Source: JANNHP01 sp031404455
GTDB taxonomy: Bacteria; Planctomycetota; JAJSAM01; JAJVHW01
DNA: 17,007 nt
NCBI GenBank assembly: GCA_031404455.1
Contig: JANNHP010000215.1
Location: forward strand, 1 to 17,007
Direction: 5' to 3'
Part shown: positions 8,289 through 15,695 of the stretch, in pieces
How the letters are laid out: the number at the start of each line of letters is the position of its first letter
How positions within the stretch are numbered: the first letter of the stretch is position 1
Translations under genes and position numbers: made by a program
Notes under the pieces: model-generated
What the model saw: only the letters and a program-made list of their open reading frames with translations
Databases searched by the model: none
What the model was told of the DNA's origin: nothing

Positions 8289-10166
8289 GTGACCGTCCAC
8301 GACGCCCCGACCGCGATCGACACCTCGAAGATGTCCGACGGCAAGCGCGCCGCTCTGGAGCTTGCCGAATCCGCGCGCACGCCGACGGGCGAGATGCCGT
8401 CGTTCGCGGGTCCGCTCTTCTTCGGCGACTACCGCTGGCCGCTCATCCACCCCTTCCCCGAGCCCCCGGCCGAGGCGCTGCTGCGCGGCAACGAGTTCCT
8501 CGGGAAGCTGACCGCCTTCCTCGACGACCACCTCGACGCCGACGAGATCGACCGCACGGGCGAGATCCCGGAGAGCGTGATCGACGGACTCCGCGCGCTC
8601 GGTGCGTTCGGGATCAAGATCCCGCGCGAGTTCGGCGGTCTCGGCCTCTCGCAGACGACCTACACGCAGGCGGCGATGATCGTCGGCGGCCGGTGCGCGA
8701 GCACGGCGGCGCTCCTCTCCGCGCACCAGTCGATCGGCGTGCCCCAGCCGCTCCTTCTCTTCGGCACGGACGAGCAGAAGAAGCGTCTCCTCCCGGGGCT
8801 CGCGAAGGGCGAGCTCTCGGCGTTCGCCATCACCGAGTCCGACGCCGGCTCGGACCCTGCGCGCATGACGACGCGCGCGGCGCTCTCCGCCGACGGCACG
8901 CACTACCTCCTCTCAGGCGAGAAGCTCTGGTGCACGAACGGCACGCGCGCGAAGTGGCTCGTCGTCGCGGCGAAGACGCCCGGGAAGCCCGGCGCCGACG
9001 GCCGTGTGCGGGACCAGATCACCGCGTTCATCGTGGACGGCGAGTCTCCGGGCGTCACCGTGCCGCACCGCTGCCAGTTCATGGGCATGCGCGCCCTCTA
9101 CAACGCGGTCGTCCGTTTCGAGAACGTGAAGGTGCCGCGCGAGAACGTGCTCGGCGGCGAGGGCCGCGGCCTGAAGGTCGCGCTCACCACGCTGAACACC
9201 GGGCGTCTCACGCTGCCCGCCGCGTGCGTCGGTCTCTCGAAGGACTGTCTGACCATCACCCGGAAGTGGGCTGCGAAGCGCGAGCAGTGGGGATCGCCCG
9301 TGGGCCGCCACGCGGCGATCGCGGAGAAGATCGCGCGCATGGCGGCCGACCTCTTCGCCATGGAAGCGATGACTCTCCTGACGTCGGCGCTCGTCGACCG
9401 CCACGACACCGACATCCGCGTCGAGGCGGCCATGTGCAAGATGTGGGGCACCGAGGCGGCGTGGCGGATCGTCAACGACGCCGTTCAGGTGAAGGGCGGC
9501 CGCGGCTACGAGACCTCCGCATCGCTCGCCGCGCGCGGCGACGAGCCGACGCCGCTCGAGCGCTACGTCCGCGACAACCGCATCTACACGATCTTCGAGG
9601 GCTCCTCCGAGATCCTGCGCCTCTTCCTCGCACGCGAGGCGCTCGATCCGCACCTGAAGGTGGCGGGCGGCGCCCTCGACTCGCGCCTCGGGAAGGGACA
9701 GCGACTGCGCGCCGCGCTCAAGGCGGGCGCCTACTACGCGATCTGGTATCCGAGCCGGATGTTGCCGGCGCCGGGCGCTGGCGGGGACGTGGACCCGGCG
9801 ATCGCGCGGCACGTCGCGTACTGCGCGCGGACGAGCCGCCGACTCGCGCGCCGGCTCTTCCGCGCGATGGCGCGCCACGGCACGGAGATCGAGCGCGAGC
9901 AGGTGCTCGTCGGACGGTTCGTGGACGTCGGCACGGAGATCTTCGCGCTCTCGGCGTCGTGCTCGCGCGCGCAGCAGCTCCTGTCGGGCGGCGCCGGGCG
10001 CGACGAGGTGCTGCCGGTGCTGGAACTCTTCGGCAGCATGACGAGGGAACGCGTCGAAGCCGCGTTCCGCGGCACGCGCACGAACCACGACGCCGCCGGC
10101 TACGCGCTCGCGCAGGACGTCCTCGCCGGCAAGCACGCGTGGCTCGAGGGGATCTCGCCCGCGTGA
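8289..10166 (+). CDS. Acyl-CoA dehydrogenase, VLCAD/ACAD9-like
   Basis: A 625-residue FAD flavoenzyme that introduces the alpha-beta double bond in acyl-CoA during fatty-acid beta-oxidation. The N-terminal helical domain is residues 65-175. The flavin and substrate segment is AFAITESDAGSDPARMTTRA (178-197), followed by the middle beta domain with GEKLWCTNG (210-218). The catalytic base is E437 in DNRIYTIFEGSSEILRLF, placed as in VLCAD rather than isovaleryl-CoA dehydrogenase. An extra C-terminal helical region of about 170 residues also marks the VLCAD/ACAD9 subgroup, which prefers long chains. The GTG at 8289 is chosen because of the TACGAT spacing; ATG 8331 (MSDGKRAALE) would give 611 residues. 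The MgtC/DUF4010 gene begins 4 bases after its stop. Confidence 0.93.
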   Translation: MTVHDAPTAIDTSKMSDGKRAALELAESARTPTGEMPSFAGPLFFGDYRWPLIHPFPEPPAEALLRGNEFLGKLTAFLDDHLDADEIDRTGEIPESVIDGLRALGAFGIKIPREFGGLGLSQTTYTQAAMIVGGRCASTAALLSAHQSIGVPQPLLLFGTDEQKKRLLPGLAKGELSAFAITESDAGSDPARMTTRAALSADGTHYLLSGEKLWCTNGTRAKWLVVAAKTPGKPGADGRVRDQITAFIVDGESPGVTVPHRCQFMGMRALYNAVVRFENVKVPRENVLGGEGRGLKVALTTLNTGRLTLPAACVGLSKDCLTITRKWAAKREQWGSPVGRHAAIAEKIARMAADLFAMEAMTLLTSALVDRHDTDIRVEAAMCKMWGTEAAWRIVNDAVQVKGGRGYETSASLAARGDEPTPLERYVRDNRIYTIFEGSSEILRLFLAREALDPHLKVAGGALDSRLGKGQRLRAALKAGAYYAIWYPSRMLPAPGAGGDVDPAIARHVAYCARTSRRLARRLFRAMARHGTEIEREQVLVGRFVDVGTEIFALSASCSRAQQLLSGGAGRDEVLPVLELFGSMTRERVEAAFRGTRTNHDAAGYALAQDVLAGKHAWLEGISPA

Positions 10167-10170
10167 CACG

Positions 10171-11463
10171 ATGGACCAGGAATCCGCCTTCGTGGCCCTC
10201 GGCGTCGCCCTCGGCGTCGGCCTGCTGATCGGTTTCGAACGCGAACAGACGGCGGTGTCGGAGGACGCGCGAAGCGGTTCGACGCTGGGCGGTATCCGCA
10301 CGTATCCCCTCGTGGCGCTCGCCGGTGCTCTCGCCTCGCTCTTCTCCCGCGAGATCGGAACGTGGTTCGTCGCACTCGCGTTCGCGACGCTGGCCGGGCT
10401 GATCGCGATCTCCTACGCCGACGACGTGCGCGCCGGACGCGAACGCGGGCTGACGTCGGAGATCGCGATGCTCGTGACCTTCGTGCTCGGGGCGCTCGCG
10501 CCGGCCGAGGGGTTGATCGCGCCGGCGAAGGACCGGGCGATCGTGCTGTTCTCGGTCGCTGTCGTGGTGTCGCTGCTGCTCTCGCTGAAGCCTGCGCTGC
10601 ACGCGATCGCGCGCAAGGCGACGAAGAGCGACGTGTACGCGACGCTGAAGTTCCTCCTCATCGCCGTGGTCCTGCTGCCGCTCCTGCCCGACCGCACGTT
10701 CGGTCCGCTAGACGTGATCAACCCGTTCAAGATCGGCCTCCTCATCGTTCTGATCGCGGGCGTGAGCTTCGCGGGCTACGTGGCGGTGCGGGCACTCGGT
10801 CCGGGCCGCGGTCTCGGTCTCACCGGCCTGATCGGGGGACTCGTGTCATCGACGGCGGTGACGCTCGCCGCCGCGGGACGGGCGAAGCGGGAGCCCGCGC
10901 TCGCGCCGTCGTGCGCGCTCGCGATCGTCCTCGCGAACACCGTGATGGCGGTTCGCGTGTTCGTCGTCGCCGTCGTGGTGAACGCCGCCCTCCTGCGTCC
11001 GATGGCCTGGACGGTCGCGGGCCTCGTCGCCGTGGGCGTTGCGTCGAGCTTCGTCTTCGCGCGCCGGGCGAAGGGCTCGCGCACCGGCGCCGACGAACTC
11101 AACGTCGCGAACCCGTTCGAGCTCGGCTCCGCGGTGAAGCTCGGACTCCTCGTGACCGCCGTGCTCTTCGCAACCAAGGCCGCGTCGGTCCACCTCGGCA
11201 CGGGCGGCATCTACGTGGCGAGCGTGCTCGCGGGCTGCACCGACGTCGACACCGTGTCGGTGTCGATGGCCGATCTCGCGAAGACCCAGATCGACGTGTC
11301 CGTCGCCGTCACGGCGATCCTCCTCGCCGTCGCCGCCAACACGGTCGTGAAGACCGCGATCGCAGCCGTCGCCGGCGGCCTGGCATTCGGTCGCCTCTTC
11401 GTGATCCCGTCGCTCGCCACGATCGCCGCCGCCGCGGCGGGCATCGTCTGGATCTGGATCTAG
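10171..11463 (+). CDS. MgtC/SapB and DUF4010 family membrane protein
   Basis: A 430-residue polytopic inner-membrane protein with roughly eleven to twelve hydrophobic segments. The N-terminal MgtC-like part has LGVGLLIGFERE (14-25), the family's G-x-x-x-G-x-E-R-E signature, then GGIRTYPLVAL (40-50). The C-terminal half corresponds to DUF4010, with GLTGLIGGLVSSTAVTLAAA, ALAIVLANTVMAVRV and a GCTDVDTVSVSMADLA loop. The biochemical function of this fusion family is not settled; Mg2+ homeostasis is assumed by analogy with MgtC. The gene starts 4 bases after the acyl-CoA dehydrogenase stop and so is probably co-transcribed. No metabolic link between the two is obvious. Confidence 0.9.
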   Translation: MDQESAFVALGVALGVGLLIGFEREQTAVSEDARSGSTLGGIRTYPLVALAGALASLFSREIGTWFVALAFATLAGLIAISYADDVRAGRERGLTSEIAMLVTFVLGALAPAEGLIAPAKDRAIVLFSVAVVVSLLLSLKPALHAIARKATKSDVYATLKFLLIAVVLLPLLPDRTFGPLDVINPFKIGLLIVLIAGVSFAGYVAVRALGPGRGLGLTGLIGGLVSSTAVTLAAAGRAKREPALAPSCALAIVLANTVMAVRVFVVAVVVNAALLRPMAWTVAGLVAVGVASSFVFARRAKGSRTGADELNVANPFELGSAVKLGLLVTAVLFATKAASVHLGTGGIYVASVLAGCTDVDTVSVSMADLAKTQIDVSVAVTAILLAVAANTVVKTAIAAVAGGLAFGRLFVIPSLATIAAAAAGIVWIWI

Positions 11464-11499
11464 CGCGGCGGAACCGTCCCCGGCGAGCATCGGCGCCCG

Positions 11500-11772
11500 A
11501 TGAGCGAACGGGTCCGCGTCCTCTACTCCGGCAACGTACAGGGCGTCGGCTTCCGCTGGCGCGCGGTGGACGCGTCGCGAGGTTCCGCCGTGACGGGCTT
11601 CGTCCGCAACCTGCCGGACGGCTCCGTCGAACTCGTGGCCGAGGGCGCGCACGAGGACGTCGAGCGACTGCTCGCGTCGGTGCGCGCGCGACTCGGCGAC
11701 CTCATCGCGCGGGAGGACGCCGTCTGGTCGGCCGCTTCGGGAGAGTTCCGGGAGTTCTCGGTCCGTCGTTGA
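11500..11772 (+). CDS. acyP: Acylphosphatase
   Basis: A 90-residue small cytoplasmic enzyme that hydrolyses the carboxyl-phosphate bond of acylphosphates such as 1,3-bisphosphoglycerate. Both family signatures are present: GNVQGVGFRW (11-20) with catalytic R19, and GFVRNLPDGSVELVAEG (33-49) with catalytic N37. Length is typical. It lies 36 bases after the membrane-protein gene on the same strand and is probably the last gene of that run. Its last 71 bases overlap, on the opposite strand, the 3' end of the NYN-domain gene. Confidence 0.95.
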   Translation: MSERVRVLYSGNVQGVGFRWRAVDASRGSAVTGFVRNLPDGSVELVAEGAHEDVERLLASVRARLGDLIAREDAVWSAASGEFREFSVRR

Positions 11773-12241
11773 GGAGGCGCCGGTCGTTCAGGTCGATGAC
11801 TTCCGGCAGCCCGAAGTCGGCCGCGGTGAATCCGCCGGAGTCGGTCGGCTTCTCGTGGACGTCCTCGACCGCAGGGGCGCCGCGGGAGAAGAACTTCCTC
11901 ACGCGGGTCGTCTTCGCGCCGAGTTGCGTGACGCGGCGCGCGAGCCCGAGATCGTCGGTGACGACGAGAACCTGGCCCGCCTCGTTCGCGTCGCGGACGG
12001 CGTCCACGATCGAGTCGTCGGCTTCGCGCGACAGCGAGAACACGACCCGTACGCCGCGCACCTGCGACGACGCGAACTCGCCGCCGGGCGGGTGTCCGTC
12101 GAAGAACACCGTCGCGCCGGGCGTGAGATGCCGCACGCGTTCGCGGACATCGGCGATCAGCGCACCGCGATCGGCTTCGTGGTTCCCCGCGTCTACGCCG
12201 AGCACGCGGAGCGCGTTGTGCCCGTCGACGAAGACGATCAA
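11702..12241 (-). CDS. YacP-like NYN-domain protein (predicted RNase)
   Basis: A 179-residue protein with a NYN (PIN-like) domain in its first 120 residues. It opens MIVFVDGHNAL with D6, followed by TVFFDGHPPG (D48), SREADDSIVDAV (D75, D76) and VLVVTDDLGLARRV (D96, D97). These acidic residues form the metal site expected of a NYN/PIN ribonuclease. B. subtilis YacP/Rae1, a ribosome-associated mRNA endonuclease, is the best-known relative. The C-terminus is basic and proline-rich. The start is inferred as TTG at 12241, whose last two bases are the first two of the TGA stop of the upstream gene (TTGA). This implies translational coupling. The frame stays open further upstream, but that part is antisense-like shadow of the upstream gene. 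The 3' end overlaps acyP convergently by 71 bases. Confidence 0.87.
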   Translation of the reverse strand: MIVFVDGHNALRVLGVDAGNHEADRGALIADVRERVRHLTPGATVFFDGHPPGGEFASSQVRGVRVVFSLSREADDSIVDAVRDANEAGQVLVVTDDLGLARRVTQLGAKTTRVRKFFSRGAPAVEDVHEKPTDSGGFTAADFGLPEVIDLNDRRLLNDGPRTPGTLPKRPTRRRPPAR

Positions 12242-13788
12242 AACCGCAGCGTGAACGTGAAGGGTGGGGACAGACGGCCGTCCGCTCGCCTCACGCGGAT
12301 CTCGGCGGGCGGGGTCGGGGGCGGTTCGCCGTTGAACGGATCGACGAACGTGGCGAACGGGAACCAGTCCGTCGCGCTGCGCAGACGGCCGGCACCCGTC
12401 GACAGGGAGTCCTCGAGCGGCACGCCGTCGATTTCGATGCGCCCGCCGCGGCCGAGGTTCTTCGCGGTGACCAGCAGCCGGCCGCGGGCGTCGCGAGCGA
12501 CGCGCGTGACCGCCGGCGGTGCCGTCGCCGTTGCGGGTCCCAGCGTCACCGCGAGGAACGCGAGGCACATCTCGTCCACCGTGCGCTCACCCCACGACAC
12601 CGCGACCGGCGGCGAGTTCGGGTTCTTCGGGTTCGCGGCGGAGTTGTCGTAGACGGAGCGCAGGCGGACCCTCGTGCCCGCGGGCACCGGCACCGGGTCC
12701 GCGAACGTGTACGTGTCCTGCCAGTCGAAGTCCCAGTCGGGGATCTCGACGAGCCGTTGCTCCGTGCCGTCGGGGAGCAGGAGGTCGACTTCGATGCTGC
12801 GTCCGAGGAGGTGCATGTGCGGGAGGACCGCGAGCACCTCGCCGGAGAGCGTGACGAGTCCCCCGGTGAGTTCCGACGGATCGAACGTCGTCTCGACGAC
12901 GTGAGCCGCGTCGCCCGCGGGGATCGTGAACGTGTCGTTCAGCACCGGCAGCAGGTAGATCGGCGTCGGACTCGGGTCCGGACTCTCGTGGAGTCCGATG
13001 ACCGTGCGGTCCGTCACCTCCTCGTCGCCCGAGTGGTAGTGGCACTGCACAACGACCCAGTCGTCCTTCGCGAGGAGCATCGCGGTCCCGCGGGGCGAGA
13101 ACGCCGGGCGATTGCCCGGCGCCCATCCGCCGAGGACGAGCGGTTGCGACGTCGCGGGGCCGCCGAAGCACGTGTAGCCAGGGCCCGGCTCAGCCGCGTC
13201 CTTCGCCGCGGACTCGCCGAGCGGGTCGAGGTACATCACCACGTGATGGAGCACGCTTCGGTTGCCGGGCTGGACGTCGATGCCCGAGATCCACACGTCG
13301 CGGCCGAACGGGTTCTTCACCGGCAGACAGCGGTACACGTCGCCGCCGCCCGCTGGCACCGTGAACGCCTCGCCGTAGTCGAGGACACCGTCGGGCTCTC
13401 CGAGAACCCAGCCCTCGGGGTAGACGAGCGGCTTCTGCTTGCGCGGCGGTTCGCCGATCGGGGCGCCCGCGTCGCGCCAGCGGCGGAGCACGTCGACTTC
13501 CTTCGGCGTGAGCCCGCGTTCGCCGACGAACTTCCCGATGCCGCGCGTCGGCCGCCACGGCGGCATGCGTCCGGCGTCGATCTCCTGCACGATCCCGTCG
13601 GCCCAGTCGTGCGCCGTCTGCGCGTCGTCGAGCGCCATCGGGCCGATGTCGCCCGCGTGGTGGCACGTGTCGCAGTGCTTGCGCAGGATGCGGTCGACCT
13701 GACCGTGGAACGTCGGCGCGGGCGCGGCGCGTCCCGCGAGAGCGACGGCGGCGACGGAGAGCGCGAGGAGCAAGCCGGCGAGTCGCAT
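12238..13788 (-). CDS. Cytochrome c / PHM-like copper type II monooxygenase-family protein
   Basis: A 516-residue exported protein with three parts. A signal peptide (1-23) is followed by a c-type heme domain with CDTCH (39-43), M51 as a possible axial ligand, and MPPW. The core resembles peptidylglycine monooxygenase (PHM) and dopamine beta-monooxygenase. HHVVMY (181-186) and H250 in QCHYHSGD match the CuH site. HMH (324-326) in LPHMHLLGR and M407 in DEMC match the His-x-His plus Met CuM site. All the copper ligands known from PHM have a counterpart. Residues about 425-516 look like an added IPT/TIG-like beta domain. Bacterial members are annotated as ascorbate-dependent monooxygenases, but substrates are unknown. 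No Shine-Dalgarno sequence is seen; TACCGT lies 7 nt before the ATG. Its stop overlaps the NYN gene's start. Confidence 0.88.
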   Translation of the reverse strand: MRLAGLLLALSVAAVALAGRAAPAPTFHGQVDRILRKHCDTCHHAGDIGPMALDDAQTAHDWADGIVQEIDAGRMPPWRPTRGIGKFVGERGLTPKEVDVLRRWRDAGAPIGEPPRKQKPLVYPEGWVLGEPDGVLDYGEAFTVPAGGGDVYRCLPVKNPFGRDVWISGIDVQPGNRSVLHHVVMYLDPLGESAAKDAAEPGPGYTCFGGPATSQPLVLGGWAPGNRPAFSPRGTAMLLAKDDWVVVQCHYHSGDEEVTDRTVIGLHESPDPSPTPIYLLPVLNDTFTIPAGDAAHVVETTFDPSELTGGLVTLSGEVLAVLPHMHLLGRSIEVDLLLPDGTEQRLVEIPDWDFDWQDTYTFADPVPVPAGTRVRLRSVYDNSAANPKNPNSPPVAVSWGERTVDEMCLAFLAVTLGPATATAPPAVTRVARDARGRLLVTAKNLGRGGRIEIDGVPLEDSLSTGAGRLRSATDWFPFATFVDPFNGEPPPTPPAEIRVRRADGRLSPPFTFTLRF

Positions 13789-13795
13789 GGCGGGA

Positions 13796-13801
13796 ACGGT
13801 A
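13796..13801 (-). promoter_or_regulatory. -10 element (TACCGT) of a leaderless-type promoter
   Basis: On the minus strand TACCGT stands 7 nt before the ATG at 13788, and no ribosome binding site lies between. The spacing suggests transcription begins at the start codon. No -35 is obvious. Confidence 0.4.
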
Positions 13802-13871
13802 TCACCCTCCGAACGTGCGGGCCAGGGAGGCGGGCGACGCGAGCGGGCGCGCGGCCTCGAACTCGAAACGT

Positions 13872-14318
13872 CTACGTCGTCGCGGCGCCGCCCGTAGACA
13901 GGCCCTCGCTCCGCCGCTTGAGCCCGTCGATCTCCATCGTCAGGTAGCGCTCGGTGATGGGCCGTATCCACGGCGCCATCAGCGCGTTGAGCCATCCGAA
14001 CTGCTCGATCCTGAGCGTCGCGACGCTCCCGCCGCGTCCGTCGTCCGCGACCTCGTGCGTCCCGACCGCGCCGCCGCCGAACCCGTGCGTCTCCCACGTG
14101 AACAGGCGCCCCGGCTCGACGGCCGTCACGCGCCAGACCATAGCCGGGAACTTCGGCTGCTCGATCCGCGCGCGCGTGCCGACCGCGAGCGGCCCCGCGT
14201 CGAGGAGACGGACCCGCGTGATCGACTCCGTCCACTCGTACCAGCGCTCGACGTCGGCGATGACGGCCCAGACCCGGGCGGGCGGCGCGGCGATGGCGAC
14301 GGTGCGGGTGATCTTCAT
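13872..14318 (-). CDS. SRPBCC (START/polyketide-cyclase-like) family protein
   Basis: A 148-residue protein of the SRPBCC superfamily, whose helix-grip fold makes a hydrophobic ligand pocket. It opens MKITRTVAIAAPPARVWAVIADVERWYEWTESI, the classic start of the family. Alternating strands follow, such as GTRARIEQP, VWRVTAVEPGRLFTWE and GSVATLRIEQFGW. The last long helix, APWIRPITERYLTMEIDGLKRRSE, is also typical. The ligand is unknown. ATG 14318 has no Shine-Dalgarno sequence but has TACGAT exactly 6 nt upstream. The copper oxidoreductase gene follows 83 bases later on the same strand but has its own promoter-like element. The gene is divergent from the toxin-antitoxin operon. Confidence 0.88.
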   Translation of the reverse strand: MKITRTVAIAAPPARVWAVIADVERWYEWTESITRVRLLDAGPLAVGTRARIEQPKFPAMVWRVTAVEPGRLFTWETHGFGGGAVGTHEVADDGRGGSVATLRIEQFGWLNALMAPWIRPITERYLTMEIDGLKRRSEGLSTGGAATT

Positions 14319-14324
14319 GGCGGA

Positions 14325-14330
14325 ATCGTA
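14325..14330 (-). promoter_or_regulatory. -10 element (TACGAT) of a leaderless-type promoter
   Basis: TACGAT on the minus strand lies 6 nt before the ATG at 14318, the same arrangement as before the acyl-CoA dehydrogenase. A small inverted repeat (CGGAGA/TCTCCG, 14350-14364) about 20 bases further upstream could be an operator, but it is short. Confidence 0.45.
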
Positions 14331-14454
14331 GGCGGCGCGGGCGGCCGCTCGGAGACGTTCTCCGGAGGCCCGCCGCGCAGGTCGGGAGTCGCCGGGACAT
14401 GCTTCCGCACCTGCGGAGCGCGTCCACTGGCCTTCACCTCGGCTCGAGGGGTGA

Positions 14455-14460
14455 TAGCCT
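14455..14460 (+). promoter_or_regulatory. -10 element (TAGCCT) of the toxin-antitoxin operon
   Basis: TAGCCT lies 7 nt before the antitoxin ATG, with no Shine-Dalgarno sequence between. A TTCACC at 14433-14438 with a 16-nt spacer is a passable -35. The transcript would be leaderless. Confidence 0.4.
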
Positions 14461-14467
14461 CTCGCGC

Positions 14468-14692
14468 ATGACGCCCAGCAGCGCGCAGGCCACGAAGTCA
14501 CGCCCGAAGAAACCCACCAAGAAGCGGCGGCGTGAATCCGACGCGGCGCTCGAACGGCGCCTCCGGCCGGTTGTCCGCAAGCTCCTCGACGAGATGCTCG
14601 GTGACCGGCTGGACTACGCCGCGTCGGAGGCGGCGCTCGCGGATGGCGCGCCCATCCCGGCCGCCGAGGTCTGGAAGCGGCTCGGGATCTGA
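14468..14692 (+). CDS. Type II antitoxin, RelB-like
   Basis: A 74-residue highly charged protein in the antitoxin position of a type II toxin-antitoxin pair. The N-terminus is very basic (KSRPKKPTKKRRRE) and could contact DNA. The C-terminal part, DYAASEAALADGAPIPAAEVWKRLGI, resembles the ending of RelB-like antitoxins, where an acidic or alanine-rich helix is followed by a G-x-I/P-x-x-E-V-x-x-x-L-G motif. It would neutralise the downstream toxin and probably repress the operon. The start at 14468 is supported by the -10 hexamer 7 nt upstream. The toxin begins 15 bases after its stop. Confidence 0.75.
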   Translation: MTPSSAQATKSRPKKPTKKRRRESDAALERRLRPVVRKLLDEMLGDRLDYAASEAALADGAPIPAAEVWKRLGI

Positions 14693-14707
14693 ACCGACAC
14701 GCACCGC

Positions 14708-14968
14708 TTGGACTACGCCGTCTTCCTGCAGCCACGAGCGGTCAAGTCGCTGTCGAAGCTCTCGCGCGACGTCCAAGTGCGCATCAAGCGCGCGATTGTC
14801 GATCTCGCCCGCGCTCCACGGCCGCACGGCGCGAAGAAGATGGAGGGCGAGCGGGACACCTGGCGCATTCGCGTCGGCGAGCACCGTGTGATCTACGTGC
14901 CGGACGATGTGAAGCGGACGGTCGTCGTGACGGTGATCGGCCATAGGCGAGACGTGTACCGGCGCTGA
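14708..14968 (+). CDS. Type II toxin, RelE/ParE superfamily
   Basis: An 86-residue RelE-fold toxin. It opens DYAVFLQPRAVKSLSKLSRDVQVRIKRAI. The C-terminal strands are TWRIRVGEHRVIYVPDD and TVVVTVIGHRRDVYRR. The R-x-R-x-G-x-x-R-V-I-Y and I-G-H-R-x-D-V-Y motifs are hallmarks of RelE-like mRNA interferases, which cleave mRNA in the ribosome. The terminal arginines are candidates for RNA contact. The start is a TTG at 14708 without a clear Shine-Dalgarno sequence. Weak initiation on the toxin, downstream of its antitoxin, is in keeping with the required excess of antitoxin. ParE-type gyrase poisoning cannot be excluded from sequence alone. Confidence 0.87.
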   Translation: MDYAVFLQPRAVKSLSKLSRDVQVRIKRAIVDLARAPRPHGAKKMEGERDTWRIRVGEHRVIYVPDDVKRTVVVTVIGHRRDVYRR

Positions 14969-14985
14969 GTTGGCGGGGGGCATTG

Positions 14986-15573
14986 ATGTCCGAGGAGTCA
15001 GACGCCGCCGAGACCGAGCGGGCCTTCGACTCGTTCCGCCGGGAGATCCTCGCTCTGCCGGACTACGAGGCGGGCGGGTGGGAACTGATGGAACGAATCG
15101 AGGCCTGGTCGCATGCCTGGCCGGGCCACGTCGAGACCGCCGGCTGCGACGACCACGGCTGCGCTTCCTCCGACCTCTGGCCGATCTGTCATCGATGGAG
15201 CAACGGGGTGAACACGGCCGTGAGCATGCTCCACGTCCCGCAGTGCCACGGCAACGCCTGGGAGCCGTTTCGACTCTCGATGGGCGCGCTGACGAGGTTC
15301 CACGAAGCGCTCGTCTCCCCGCCGGCCGCGGCGGAGCGGCGTCTCGAGAAGGGACGGCCGGGGATCAAGGACTGGCTCACGGCAAACGTCACGATCGTGC
15401 GAGGCCTCTCCGTGACCTTCAACTGGAAGCTCGATCAAACGCTGATCAGCGCGTGGGTCAGCGGACCTCCGGAGAGTGGCTCATCGTTTCTTCTCTATCC
15501 CGAGCACCTGCCCGGGTTGATCGAAGCCCTGCAGCGCACGCGACAGGAGATCGAGCCGAGCGACAGCAAGTGA
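14986..15573 (+). CDS. Protein of unknown function in the toxin-antitoxin operon
   Basis: A 195-residue soluble protein that I do not recognise. It begins with a charged helix (SEESDAAETERAFDSFRREIL). In the middle it carries a Cys/His-containing stretch, ETAGCDDHGCASSDLWPIC followed by HRW, with HVPQCHGNAWEPF further on. This could bind a metal or be structural. There is no signal peptide or membrane segment. It starts 17 bases after the toxin stop, with a G-rich run (GGGGGG, 14975-14980) as ribosome binding site; TTG 14983 is an alternative start. Its placement suggests co-transcription with the toxin-antitoxin pair. Whether it belongs to the system or is a passenger cannot be told. The gap 15574-15695 after it holds only weak inverted repeats. 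Confidence 0.7.
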   Translation: MSEESDAAETERAFDSFRREILALPDYEAGGWELMERIEAWSHAWPGHVETAGCDDHGCASSDLWPICHRWSNGVNTAVSMLHVPQCHGNAWEPFRLSMGALTRFHEALVSPPAAAERRLEKGRPGIKDWLTANVTIVRGLSVTFNWKLDQTLISAWVSGPPESGSSFLLYPEHLPGLIEALQRTRQEIEPSDSK

Positions 15574-15695
15574 TCTCAACAGGCCCGCACCGCGGTCCTC
15601 GCCGTAGATCCACCGAGCGATCCGCACGAGCACCTCCGCGCAACGCAATGTCGGAGGCGACGGAGGTCCTGCGGTGCCGCCGGCGCGCCTCGGCT

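Noticed and set aside
10362..12254. A 630-codon plus-strand open frame spanning the MgtC/DUF4010, acyP and NYN genes
   Set aside because: It crosses three well-supported genes out of frame or antisense and encodes arginine-rich low-complexity sequence.
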